This document shows, piece by piece, positions 1-8,192 of a DNA stretch of 64,000 bases. The number at the start of each line of letters is the position of its first letter. Within the stretch, counting starts at the first letter, position 1. The notes under the pieces are model-generated. The model had not been told where the DNA came from. It saw only the letters and a list, made by a program, of their open reading frames with translations, and did no database searches. A program made the position numbers and the translations under genes. Source of the DNA: Tritrichomonas musculus. Its lineage: Eukaryota; Parabasalia; Tritrichomonadida; Tritrichomonadidae. Where the stretch lies: positions 6,510,001-6,574,000 of the forward strand of contig JAPFFF010000002.1 in assembly GCA_039105265.1 (NCBI GenBank), written 5' to 3'.

Positions 1-56
1 AAAATCAATAACCTGATCAGTTGTCATTTCAGTAGAGGTAAAAAAATATCATATTT

Positions 57-584
57 TTACATGTTGATACTGTATTTCAGACAAAGATGATATTTGTTAA
101 CTAATTCATTGTACTGAGGATTAAAGTATGTTTTGAAATCAGTACATACTTCTCCATTATCATTTACTATCTTAATGGAATCTATCTTACGTATTGGATT
201 AGCTTTCCCTGCACAACAACCTACATCCTCATCAAGACTTATTTCTACCACCTCCGCCTTAATAATTGTTTTAATTATATTAGATAAGGCAGTAACAGGG
301 ACAATTATACAATTCTTTGATATTAAGTTGGATAATAATGCTTTGTCCTGGTCTAACAAGATTTTTGCATACGTTTCAAGTATCACGTACTTAACATCCT
401 TTGTTTCTTCTTCTTGATTCTCTTCTAATTCAACATTACGAGTGATAACAATTTCTTCTTTTCCATCATCCCTTTTGTTTATAATAATATTATTATTTAT
501 ATTGCTTGTTGACTGAGCTGCTGCTTGAGGTTCTAATGAAACGTTCGCCTGCACACCTTGTGATAAGGATCTTTTCTTAATCAT
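57..584 (-). CDS. conserved Polinton protein, MIKKRS family
   Basis: A 175-residue protein of unknown function with clear relatives in element B (11045-11575) and element C (34634-35155). The N-terminus is a variable tail of about 30 residues (MIKKRS...), then a strongly conserved segment (STSNINNNIIINKRDDGKE). The C-terminal half is predicted alpha/beta, with LLDQDKALLSNLI, a CCAGKANPIRKI stretch and a conserved YHLCLKY end. It is the last gene of the assembly block in transcription order, lying downstream of the 142-residue gene in all three elements. That conserved position suggests a virion or assembly role, but no family is recognised. Start is the ATG at 584. Confidence 0.75.
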   Translation of the reverse strand: MIKKRSLSQGVQANVSLEPQAAAQSTSNINNNIIINKRDDGKEEIVITRNVELEENQEEETKDVKYVILETYAKILLDQDKALLSNLISKNCIIVPVTALSNIIKTIIKAEVVEISLDEDVGCCAGKANPIRKIDSIKIVNDNGEVCTDFKTYFNPQYNELVNKYHLCLKYSINM

Positions 585-615
585 AATTTACTACATGAAA
601 AAAGTTGATAATCAA

Positions 616-1044
616 TCAGTAATGAATATTAGCTTGCTTAACATTAATTGGTTTAAAGTATTCAATCCTTCCTTTATTTCTTTCATCCGCTCTACCTTGT
701 ATTTCTCCTAATTTCTCTGGTTTCTTTAAGTATGGAGGAAGAATAGGAGCTTTGGGTGCTTTATCTTTCTTCAAATAATACCCTCCATCTGTAATACTAA
801 CAGGTGGTTCGTGTAATGGTTTTGTTTTATGTTGATTACTCTTTGGTGGTTTGACTGGTTTGTTTTCCATATACTTTGTTGGTGGTCTATTAATTCTTGG
901 GTTAAACGTAACTGCGTAAGTATTGTCATTAGAAAATATGCCAAAGTGATTAAACTCTATTGTCTTCTCAGTCTTAGTTCCTTCATTAAACATTGTCCCT
1001 TCTGCTCCAACTGTAGTAGAATTGGGTTTTCTGTACTTATTCAT
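616..1044 (-). CDS. conserved proline-rich Polinton protein
   Basis: A 142-residue basic, proline-rich protein conserved in B (11599-12027) and C (35729-36160). The common core is FGIFSNDNTYAVTFNP, followed by RPPT, PPSITDG-like and LPPYLKKPE segments and an IQGRADE/NKG motif near the C-terminus. No transmembrane helix or enzyme motif is visible. The low-complexity proline content and constant position next to the MIKKRS gene, in the capsid operon, suggest a structural or scaffolding protein. This is inference only. The start ATG follows a T-rich stretch, as in neighbouring genes. Confidence 0.72.
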   Translation of the reverse strand: MNKYRKPNSTTVGAEGTMFNEGTKTEKTIEFNHFGIFSNDNTYAVTFNPRINRPPTKYMENKPVKPPKSNQHKTKPLHEPPVSITDGGYYLKKDKAPKAPILPPYLKKPEKLGEIQGRADERNKGRIEYFKPINVKQANIHY

Positions 1045-1068
1045 TTCTTTTTCAAAAAAAAATTGGTT

Positions 1069-1084
1069 GGTCGAGATTCCGACT
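1069..1084. repeat. near-palindrome GGTCGAGATTCCGAC
   Basis: An imperfect copy of the GGTCGGAATTCCGACC palindrome found elsewhere in A (4187-4202) and in D (62396-62411). It sits between the 142-residue gene and the 3' end of the next gene. Confidence 0.5.
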
Positions 1085-1533
1085 TACAGAACTAGCTCTT
1101 GATGGAGACCGATAAATAGTTCAGGTGTATTTAATTCATATTTCTTACGTAATTCCTCTATCATTGTTTTAGTCTTTTTGGATGCTAATTCTATTGAATA
1201 ATTGTAATAACTGTATTCCTCATAATTTTGTTCCTTATTTGAACCATTAACAAAAAACTCATTCATTTTATAATTAATTTTCCTTCTTGAGTTAGTATTT
1301 AATACTATGTGTTCTATATCATATTCTTTAATCTTGTCCGGATATATCCTCCATACGTTCTTGTCCGCCTTAATTGATATGTAGATGACTTTTGCTAAAT
1401 ATTTATTTTTTGAAAGTTGAATTGGATATCGATCACAAAGGATAGCGAAATTACTTTCCTTAAAATCTTCTGGGTTATCAGCGAGGGAAATAACATTATT
1501 GATGTAATCATAAACCTTGAATTGTTGCTCCAT
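1084..1533 (-). CDS. hypothetical protein, element A only
   Basis: A 149-residue protein starting MEQQFKVYDYINNV, rich in Lys, Asn and Tyr, with no recognised domain. Neither B nor C has a counterpart between the 142-residue gene and the genes upstream, so it is an element-specific insertion or an accessory gene. It lies 36 bp downstream of the HNH gene and 39 bp upstream of the 142-residue gene on the same strand. A near-palindrome abuts its 3' end. Upstream of the ATG is the AT-rich spacer (TTTTTTTATTTCC) typical of this block. The reading frame looks intact; function is unknown. Confidence 0.6.
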   Translation of the reverse strand: MEQQFKVYDYINNVISLADNPEDFKESNFAILCDRYPIQLSKNKYLAKVIYISIKADKNVWRIYPDKIKEYDIEHIVLNTNSRRKINYKMNEFFVNGSNKEQNYEEYSYYNYSIELASKKTKTMIEELRKKYELNTPELFIGLHQELVL

Positions 1534-1569
1534 TTTGTATGGAAATAAAAAAATATAAATAAAATTTTT

Positions 1570-2181
1570 TTAGTCTAATCCGTATTGTTGTTTGAAAATA
1601 TGGATGTAGAATGTTGTTTTAGTGTGGTTAACATCTCTTGTCACAATGAATTTACGTCCTCCTTTAGCTGTATTAATATACATAATTCTATAAACTTCAT
1701 CAGTTATCCTTTGGTAAAAGATATCTTCTTCAGTTTCTTCATTATAATAGTAATAATATTCTTTTTCAGCAAATACTCTTCTTTCCTTTTTCAAATCATA
1801 GTGAGTAATAACAATTGCTTCGTCTGGTATATTGTCTATAAATTCATATGAAACACCGTTGTTTGATGACTTGTTTCTCATGTTCTCTCTTACTGAAACC
1901 CAACGAAGATTGCTCAAATGATAATCAGATCTATCTTTATTAAGGTGATCAACTTGAGGAAGATTATTTGGATTAGGTAAGAATTGCTTTGCTATGATTT
2001 GATGTTTGTTGATTTTATTTCCATTGATGTTTACACTTACATAACCATCGCTTTTGTTTATGCATTCTTTGACAACATATTTATTATCCTTTCGTCTAAT
2101 AGTGAATGGGTATTGGTTTAGTATTTCATATTCTTGATACTCATTTATTGTAACAAATTCGATTGCTTGTTCTTCTGTCAT
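1570..2181 (-). CDS. NUMOD4/HNH-type homing endonuclease
   Basis: A 203-residue protein whose first 105 residues match the NUMOD4 plus HNH_3 layout of phage-type free-standing endonucleases. A YEILNQYPFTIRRK start leads into GYVSVNINGNKINKHQIIAKQF, then QVDHLNKDRSDY and NLRWVSVRENMRNKS. The conserved His/Asn residues of the HNH site are visible in HQIIAKQF, VDHLNKDR and NLRW. The C-terminal half, about 100 residues and Tyr-rich, has no recognised fold but is conserved in the element B copy. It lies just downstream of the MCP gene and is probably a selfish or mobility gene. Confidence 0.82.
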   Translation of the reverse strand: MTEEQAIEFVTINEYQEYEILNQYPFTIRRKDNKYVVKECINKSDGYVSVNINGNKINKHQIIAKQFLPNPNNLPQVDHLNKDRSDYHLSNLRWVSVRENMRNKSSNNGVSYEFIDNIPDEAIVITHYDLKKERRVFAEKEYYYYYNEETEEDIFYQRITDEVYRIMYINTAKGGRKFIVTRDVNHTKTTFYIHIFKQQYGLD

Positions 2182-2249
2182 TTTGTATTTATGTATAGTG
2201 ATAATAAAAAAATATAATTAAAATAGAAAGACGCAATTATTTTTGTTAC

Positions 2250-3824
2250 TTAATCCCTTGAGGTCAGATCATAATTGCCCAAGCGAACTAAAGGTGGCAT
2301 GCCATTCGGTTGAACTAAGATAGATATAGAAGAATCAAATAAGAGGCATATTAAAGGTGGTGTTTGAACATCTTTTGCATATGTACTTTCACCTGTTTCT
2401 TGTGTTACAATTATTTCAAAATTGATTGGTGACAAAGAGGTTAATCCTTGTTGATATGTATTATCAGTTTCAGTTGGGAGAGCAATAAAGAAACTTGTTC
2501 GGTCATCAGGATAATTTCCAATAGAGCGTGCGTATGGTTGGTCATTGGTTAATGATGCAACAACTTCTTTATTAAATCCACTCTGTCCTCCATTCAAGTT
2601 CATTGCGTTCTGACAATATTCAAGGAACTCTGGGTATTCAACAGTTGTACCAAATGGCTTTGCAGGAATGTTTCCATACCCACCACAGTTTAATTGGAAT
2701 AACTTAAATTGTGGATTCTTAAATACTGTGTGATGGGTATGCTTTTCTGGAAATAGACAAAATATGGAATCAACAAAGCGAGGGGTAATGGTGCAGGTGG
2801 ATTTACAATTCGGATTCTTTAAAGCAGTAGTAGTAGTATAGACAGAAAGTGTTTGGGTTGGAAATGTTAGTGGATGGGTTGGGTCAGCATATCTTTGTAC
2901 TAGACTGGAATAAATATTATCTTCTATACCAAAACAAGGAATAATAGATGAACACTCAGTAACTTTATATTCAGTGACTTGAAATGTTCTGTCTTTTGCT
3001 GTTAGTACTTTATTAGTTAAACCTGTATACATAATAATTGGTTCTTTAATGGGTGTAAATTCATTTGTGATGATTGGTAATGTGTAAGTTGAATTAACGA
3101 CATTATTATGTTCAAAACTTTTTCCTGGACCCATTGGACAACATACCATACCTTCACATGAAAAGAATAATCGGAGTTCAATCTTGCCTGCAAATGCTGG
3201 AAGGTATTTAATATTTGATAATGGTAAGAACCTTCTTAAATCAATCTTTAGGTGAATTTTATATGTTTTGTCTTTCCATCCTTCGGCCCAATCAACAATA
3301 AATCCTGTTCTGCTGCCTGAATTACCATTCCATATATCTTTATGTCTTGCCTTTGAATATACATCTGCTCTCTTTGTTGTTTCGTTGGCGCAACATGCAG
3401 TTAGAAATGATTCTTCGCAACCAAAGTTCTGGGTATATATCGTTATTCCGTTAGCTACTATTTCATATTTCTCAACAGCATCTCTAGCATCCTTGAAACC
3501 AAACCATACTCTGTTGAATTGATATTCACCATCAATTGTTGCTTTAACTTCTTGTTCTGCCATTTCTTTAATCTTTACCTCCATGTCAGCTCTAATAAAT
3601 CCATTATATATGTCTGCTGTATTGTTTGTGTTAGGTGATATAATTGCACTTGTATATGAGCCTTGAGGTATTGGAGGCGATGGAGAATATGATGTTTGTG
3701 GACTAATTGTGTATTGCTTGTTGGTATCTGACAAGGCTATACAATTATCAACAATATCAAAATAGCTAGCAATTTGGGTACATGTTTCAGCTGACGTCCT
3801 TAGTTCAATTTCTGGATTTAACAT
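2250..3824 (-). CDS. major capsid protein (double jelly-roll type)
   Basis: A 524-residue protein if started at the ATG at 3824 (MLNPEIELRTSAE); a longer frame upstream lacks an ATG. It aligns along its length with B (12711-14303) and C (36183-37859). Very conserved blocks are YSPSPPI, YEIVANGITIYTQ, CEESFLTACCANET, KIDLRRFLPLSNIKYLPAFAGK and LTFPTQTLSVYTTT, with an NGMPPLVR C-terminus. The length, the position upstream of the ATPase/integrase block and the beta-rich pattern fit Polinton major capsid proteins. It is distinct from the shorter mCP gene at 6942-8192. Function is inferred from family and context. Confidence 0.8.
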   Translation of the reverse strand: MLNPEIELRTSAETCTQIASYFDIVDNCIALSDTNKQYTISPQTSYSPSPPIPQGSYTSAIISPNTNNTADIYNGFIRADMEVKIKEMAEQEVKATIDGEYQFNRVWFGFKDARDAVEKYEIVANGITIYTQNFGCEESFLTACCANETTKRADVYSKARHKDIWNGNSGSRTGFIVDWAEGWKDKTYKIHLKIDLRRFLPLSNIKYLPAFAGKIELRLFFSCEGMVCCPMGPGKSFEHNNVVNSTYTLPIITNEFTPIKEPIIMYTGLTNKVLTAKDRTFQVTEYKVTECSSIIPCFGIEDNIYSSLVQRYADPTHPLTFPTQTLSVYTTTTALKNPNCKSTCTITPRFVDSIFCLFPEKHTHHTVFKNPQFKLFQLNCGGYGNIPAKPFGTTVEYPEFLEYCQNAMNLNGGQSGFNKEVVASLTNDQPYARSIGNYPDDRTSFFIALPTETDNTYQQGLTSLSPINFEIIVTQETGESTYAKDVQTPPLICLLFDSSISILVQPNGMPPLVRLGNYDLTSRD

Positions 3825-3911
3825 ATTTTCTTTTGAGAAAAATAACAAAAGCAAATTAAATCATATCAGAGAAAATATTATTTCGTCTTCTACGAATAGG
3901 TTGAGGTGGGA

Positions 3912-4397
3912 TTACTGGTATTGGTTCCTCTTCTGATTCGTCTTCAAATTTGTTGGCTCTTGGATGTATTGTGGCTGAGTAAACTGTGGATAATATGGTT
4001 TTCTCATTTGTTTTTGTATTACATCTTTTATCATTTTCTTCTGTTCTTTCTTAGCCCTTTCGTTTTTAAACTCTTCACCCAATAGCTTTAATTGGTTTAG
4101 TATTTCTATATTTATTGTTGGGTCATATACTTGTTTTGGTTGTTCTTCAATTATTGGTTTTTTGGGTTTTGGTATTTCCTCAGGTGGGTCGGAATTCTGA
4201 CCAACAACTTTTTCTTCAATCGTTTCTGTTTTAGTTAATGGTTCAGGTGGTGGTTTTGTTAATGGTTGCTCTCTTCTTTTTACTATATATTTGTTTTCTT
4301 TTTTGGTAGGAAGTACATCCCAATCAGGGTCCTCACGACCATTAAGCCAGTTCTGTATTACTTGTAATCTTTTTGATCCTGTCAAATGCTTAGACAT
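3912..4397 (-). CDS. conserved assembly-block protein, LTGSKRL family
   Basis: A 161-residue, highly charged protein with relatives in B (15624-16187) and C (37877-38365). The N-terminal 40 residues are conserved (LTGSKRLQVIQNWLNG, then DPDWDVLPTKKENKYIVK). The middle is variable and rich in Pro, Glu and Lys. A second conserved block (DPTINIEILNQLKLLGEEF) leads into a Lys/Glu helix and an RK-rich tail. The pattern resembles a flexible linker or scaffold with a helical core. It is always between the MCP and the pVI-like gene, which suggests a minor virion protein. No known family was recognised. Confidence 0.7.
   Translation of the reverse strand: MSKHLTGSKRLQVIQNWLNGREDPDWDVLPTKKENKYIVKRREQPLTKPPPEPLTKTETIEEKVVGQNSDPPEEIPKPKKPIIEEQPKQVYDPTINIEILNQLKLLGEEFKNERAKKEQKKMIKDVIQKQMRKPYYPQFTQPQYIQEPTNLKTNQKRNQYQ
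4187..4202. repeat. palindrome GGTCGGAATTCTGACC in coding sequence
   Basis: A 16-bp palindrome with one mismatch inside the 161-residue gene, in the variable linker (peptide VGQNSDP). The same palindrome occurs perfectly in element D at 62396-62411. Confidence 0.6.
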
Positions 4398-4413
4398 TTA
4401 ATTGATAAAAAAA
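4398..4413 (-). promoter_or_regulatory. T-rich upstream element TTTTTTTATCAAT
   Basis: Read on the minus strand, TTTTTTTATCAAT ends three bases before the ATG of the 161-residue gene. The same 13-mer stands 6 bases before ATG at 10188-10200 and 12671-12683 in element B. It is a candidate core promoter or 5'-leader element. Confidence 0.45.
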
Positions 4414-4428
4414 TCATTTTATTGAGTT

Positions 4429-4959
4429 TTATTGAGTTTTCTTTGTTTTTCTTGATTTCTTTCTCTTTCTTTTATTCAATTTCGCTATATGTGCTTCTGC
4501 TTCGTCCACATATTTACTTCTGTTCTGATATATTTTATAAGCAGCTGGCTTTCTCGAATAATGAATGCGTGGAAAATCTGCATACATTACATTACTACCT
4601 AACGGATTAGGTTGTCTTTCTGCTATATTCTTTTCTAATGCTGCCTTTACTTCTCCTTCTTTTATTCCACTTGCTATTGTTGTCAATCCTTTACCTATAC
4701 CTATTGCTGCTGGATTACCCGTTATTGTTCCAAAAGCTTGTGTTGCTCCTCCTACGGTATTTAATATTGGTGCCTTATTTTTCCAAGCCCATTTACCAGC
4801 TTTACCAACTGCACTATCGCCAATGAATTTACTTACTTTCCCAAAACCAGATTTTACAGAATTCCATGCATTATTTATAAATTTCCCAAAAGTACTACCA
4901 CCAGAATCTGGTGTAGTAGATTGAATATATTTTCCAGAATCTATAGTTCCTGAAGGCAT
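4429..4959 (-). CDS. pVI/pX-like minor virion protein
   Basis: A 176-residue glycine- and alanine-rich protein with amphipathic helical stretches in the first 110 residues (FGKFINNAWNSVKSGFGKV, then VGGATQAFGTITGN). It ends in a strongly basic tail (KLNKRKRKKSRKTKK). Counterparts lie in the same place in B (16251-16676) and C (38395-38793), although sequence identity is low. Small Gly/Ala-rich membrane-active proteins next to the ATPase are typical of Polintons and are compared with adenovirus pVI/pX. Assignment rests on composition and position, so it is tentative. It precedes the 161-residue gene with a 31-bp spacer. Confidence 0.6.
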   Translation of the reverse strand: MPSGTIDSGKYIQSTTPDSGGSTFGKFINNAWNSVKSGFGKVSKFIGDSAVGKAGKWAWKNKAPILNTVGGATQAFGTITGNPAAIGIGKGLTTIASGIKEGEVKAALEKNIAERQPNPLGSNVMYADFPRIHYSRKPAAYKIYQNRSKYVDEAEAHIAKLNKRKRKKSRKTKKTQ

Positions 4960-4976
4960 TTAATTTACAAATAAAA

Positions 4977-5834
4977 CTACTTTTCAAAGTAATATTTATT
5001 GGCGGTTATGTTCATAATAAATTTTGAATGAAGATCTCTATGCTGTAAATATTCTTTTACCGTCTTCTTGATATTAAGGTTGTTATTTGTTTGTTGAAGC
5101 AAGGAAGTAAAATCTTCTTCTGAGTATCCACTATAGCATATGATATCCGTGGCCAATCTTTTTGCATTTATGTGTACGAATCTGATTGTCTGAATAGCCA
5201 TGATGCAGGTAATATTATAATGTCTTGTCTTGGTTAATAGTCTAAGGAATTCAGTATTGTTATGTGTCAATAAATCACTTCCTGCACAGTCATCCAATAT
5301 TATTAGTGTGTTATATGGGTAAGAAGAGGTTTGGTATTTTACTAACTTATTGGCTATATATACTATTCTATCATCTATTTCTTGGAGGGAGTGCTTGTTT
5401 ATAAGTCTCTGCATTTCTTCATTTGTTTCCTTCATCTTAGATAATACATGTTTAACCATTGCATAATATTTTATTTTTCTTTTGAGGTGTTTCTTTAGGT
5501 AATCCATCAATTGGGCTTCATTAAGATATACTATTGGTGTCTTTACCTCTTTACTCATTGCCTCAGCCGTTTTGTCTGCTTTTCCAGAACTTGAGCAAAA
5601 TATTATTTTTTGATAGTACGGATGCTTAAATAGACGTTCAGTAATTAGTATGTGTTTCCACAACCAATAACTCTTACCTGCACCTGGTTTACCAATAAGA
5701 AAATAAATTCCATTCGTACTAAAAGGGTAGGAAGGATGGAGAGGTTTCATCAGTGCTGCCTCTATCTCTTTCTGGTTCTTCTTCATTGTCTTTTGGATTA
5801 AGGATTCCACTTCTTTCATTATTTGTTTAGACAT
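4977..5834 (-). CDS. FtsK/HerA-type genome-packaging ATPase
   Basis: A 285-residue P-loop ATPase. Walker A is GKPGAGKS at about residues 48-55; Walker B is NTLIILDDCAGS at about 172-183. A TKTRHYNITCIMAIQT sensor-type strand follows, then a conserved QQTNNNLN segment. Size and motifs match the A32-like packaging ATPases of Polintons and related viruses, which pump DNA into capsids. It is 11 bp downstream of the integrase gene and 18 bp upstream of the pVI-like gene. It is highly similar to the copies in B (16696-17550) and C (38813-39670). Confidence 0.92.
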   Translation of the reverse strand: MSKQIMKEVESLIQKTMKKNQKEIEAALMKPLHPSYPFSTNGIYFLIGKPGAGKSYWLWKHILITERLFKHPYYQKIIFCSSSGKADKTAEAMSKEVKTPIVYLNEAQLMDYLKKHLKRKIKYYAMVKHVLSKMKETNEEMQRLINKHSLQEIDDRIVYIANKLVKYQTSSYPYNTLIILDDCAGSDLLTHNNTEFLRLLTKTRHYNITCIMAIQTIRFVHINAKRLATDIICYSGYSEEDFTSLLQQTNNNLNIKKTVKEYLQHRDLHSKFIMNITANKYYFEK

Positions 5835-5844
5835 TTAATATTCG

Positions 5845-6930
5845 TTAAATCCACTTTTTTATTCCATTGGGTATATTTTTCTTCTTTGACCAGTAATCTA
5901 CTTCAAGATTAGATAGCTTTGTTGGAGCACCTTCTCGTAAATTTTTAGCCGGTATGATGTCTTCTGTTCCTTCGCTGTATTTAATTTTATATTTGTTCTT
6001 TGTTGTATCATAAGAAATAATCTTCTCCACAATACCTCTCTTGCCTCCCTTAAGTGTTTGTGCAATATTTTTGTTTTGTGTCTTGATTAACCTATAACCA
6101 GGGAGTTTGTCTATTGACTCATCTTTGGACTTAATTATAAATTGGTTCCCAGCCTTTGAATCAACTATATATGCTTCCTTGCTTACCTTGTTCCTGCGCT
6201 TCGAAAATGGCTCCTTGGCTTGAATAATTCTAACTCTATCATTTGGTTTAAAGTCATATGGATTGTTTTGCGACTTGGTTTTTACATATTCTTTTTCATC
6301 TTTCTCTGTCATCTCGTTTGGTATCTTATAGTCCAATGATCTGTGGGGAGAATTGTTGTATGAATCTATTAAACTATCCATTTCTTTCTCATTGATGAAC
6401 CTGTTCTCGCCTACCATGTCTCTAATCGTTCTCATGAACCTATTTATGATACCTAGTACATTATGATTATTATCCTCGGTAGTAGTGTAAACAATATTTT
6501 TGGTCTTCATCAACTGTAATACATCATTGGACAAGTAAGCAGCATCCTGGTCTGATGTTATCGAATAGACATCTGGCTCGTCCTCAAAAAATTTATTTAA
6601 TGCCTTGACTACTTCTTTTGCACCTTTCCCCTTCATTGGATAACAATATGCTTTTCTTGTGTTAATATTAATTAGCATCAAATAGTTGAGACCATCCTTT
6701 GTCTTATCATTGATGAATGTGTCCATTTGATATCCCCCAGAGTGTTTAGAATAGATATTCATAAACTTTGCCTTTGGTACCTTTACATCATGTACTATCT
6801 TCCTTAAATAATCTAATGCGGCTTCTTCTGTGAATCCATATCGTTTTGCGAGTGGAACAAATTTAGAGGCAGATCTCCAAGGAAAAAAAGAATGAAGCTC
6901 ATTAATTGTCTTAAAATGCTTTTTGTTCAT
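5845..6930 (-). CDS. retroviral-type (rve) integrase
   Basis: A 361-residue integrase of the kind carried by all Polintons. The RNase H-like core runs from about residue 55 to 200, with HSGGYQMDTF, LMLININTRKAY, YSITSDQDAAYL and YNNSPHRSLDY blocks. The C-terminal region holds an SH3-like basic segment (FKPNDRVRII, SKRRNKVSKEAYIVDS) and a chromodomain-like segment (GKRGIVEKII, AKNLREG). It would join element ends to target DNA. It is the second gene of the minus-strand block, between mCP and ATPase, the same order as in B and C. Confidence 0.92.
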   Translation of the reverse strand: MNKKHFKTINELHSFFPWRSASKFVPLAKRYGFTEEAALDYLRKIVHDVKVPKAKFMNIYSKHSGGYQMDTFINDKTKDGLNYLMLININTRKAYCYPMKGKGAKEVVKALNKFFEDEPDVYSITSDQDAAYLSNDVLQLMKTKNIVYTTTEDNNHNVLGIINRFMRTIRDMVGENRFINEKEMDSLIDSYNNSPHRSLDYKIPNEMTEKDEKEYVKTKSQNNPYDFKPNDRVRIIQAKEPFSKRRNKVSKEAYIVDSKAGNQFIIKSKDESIDKLPGYRLIKTQNKNIAQTLKGGKRGIVEKIISYDTTKNKYKIKYSEGTEDIIPAKNLREGAPTKLSNLEVDYWSKKKNIPNGIKKWI

Positions 6931-6941
6931 TTAAATTAGTC

Positions 6942-8192
6942 TTAAACATACATCAATTTCTTATTGAATGGCATGAATTGCATCTCAATATAAAATGTTT
7001 CATTATTTGGTATCTTTACTGGTATCTGATTATGACGCCCTGAATAGAATTCTATCCAAAATCGTTGATCAGTTGAGTTTAGCTTGAAGTATTTGATTGG
7101 GTTAAATATAACTTTACTATTTCCTAAGTAACCTTTTGATGATTGTTCTGCTATTGATGAATATATTTTACAGCTAACTCTATCCCAAACATCTTCGAAT
7201 ATTATTTCTCTCATCCATTTTCCTTCATATCTAATAGTATTCCCATTTTTGTCTTCAATCGGATTATCTAAATCCATGTATTTGTTTGGATTATTTTGAA
7301 AAGGTTCAAAACCAACATTAAATACATCTGCTAAATCATAAATACTATTAACAGAATTATCTTGTATACCATTTTCAAAAGGTCTTATACGAAAGCTGAT
7401 TGATAGGTCAATATAAAAAGGATTATTTTCATCTTCATTCCACATCGAATACATTATTTCAATAAATTTCTTTTTATCATAATCATAATATCCGTCCATA
7501 CCAACATCCCTTAAATTAAAAACAGGTTGTCCAACTAATTTTTTTGATTCCTCTAATTCATCAATTTTTCTTCTTAAATCCCAGCTCTCATTTATTAAAT
7601 TTTGCTTCTGAAGTGTTTTTTGTGCGATTTCATCTAAGTTCGTACTATTTGCTATTTCGATATCAAGTTGTAGTGTTTCATCCATTTTCTTATTGATATC
7701 TTCTTCTAATTTCTCTTTTTGTTTATCAATAGATGAATGAAGAAATTTATTTAATGCAATTGGAGCAACATTATATTTTTCAAACTCTGTTCTTAAGAAA
7801 TATTTCAAATCAATTAATATTTCCCTTAAATCTTTTTCTGTAGGAATCCAAGAAATTACATCATAAAATAATTCTGATTTCCTATCATTTGGAATAGATA
7901 AATAAAGATCATCATATGTTTGATTTGGGTTGTTTAGCTTTAAGTCATCATAATCTTTCTTATAATATTTTCTGATTCCTATTGTATAAGAAATTTTTCT
8001 TCTTCTACTATTTGTCCATATATTTCTTACGCCTATTATTGATTCCCCTCTATTTGAAGTAACCCAATCTTGAGGATAATTAAAATAAAAACGATTAGGT
8101 CTTGTTTTATCTCGTTCCCCATCTTCTAAAAAGTAAGCATATTCAATTGGAATAGGTGTTGTTTCTTCAGCCGGATTAAGTACTGGATACAT
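6942..8192 (-). CDS. minor capsid (penton-like) protein
   Basis: A 416-residue protein if the ATG at 8192 (MYPVLNPAEE) is used. Conserved blocks shared with B and C are IETAYFLEDGERD-like, RFYFNYPQDW, GESIIGVRNIW, VWDRVSCKIYSSIAEQ, NPIKYFKLNSTDQRFW and the C-terminal MQFMPFNKKLMYV. The insert at residues 140-240 is a coiled-coil-like, Lys/Glu-rich region that is shorter in C. It is the first gene of the assembly block. The single jelly-roll penton role follows from its size and its pairing with the MCP in Polintons; no structure is visible directly. Confidence 0.75.
   Translation of the reverse strand: MYPVLNPAEETTPIPIEYAYFLEDGERDKTRPNRFYFNYPQDWVTSNRGESIIGVRNIWTNSRRRKISYTIGIRKYYKKDYDDLKLNNPNQTYDDLYLSIPNDRKSELFYDVISWIPTEKDLREILIDLKYFLRTEFEKYNVAPIALNKFLHSSIDKQKEKLEEDINKKMDETLQLDIEIANSTNLDEIAQKTLQKQNLINESWDLRRKIDELEESKKLVGQPVFNLRDVGMDGYYDYDKKKFIEIMYSMWNEDENNPFYIDLSISFRIRPFENGIQDNSVNSIYDLADVFNVGFEPFQNNPNKYMDLDNPIEDKNGNTIRYEGKWMREIIFEDVWDRVSCKIYSSIAEQSSKGYLGNSKVIFNPIKYFKLNSTDQRFWIEFYSGRHNQIPVKIPNNETFYIEMQFMPFNKKLMYV

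Noticed and set aside
5845-6930. LTR retrotransposon or retrovirus, because of the rve integrase
   Set aside because: No reverse transcriptase, RNase H or gag is present; the packaging ATPase, capsid genes and polymerase B of the related element identify Polintons.
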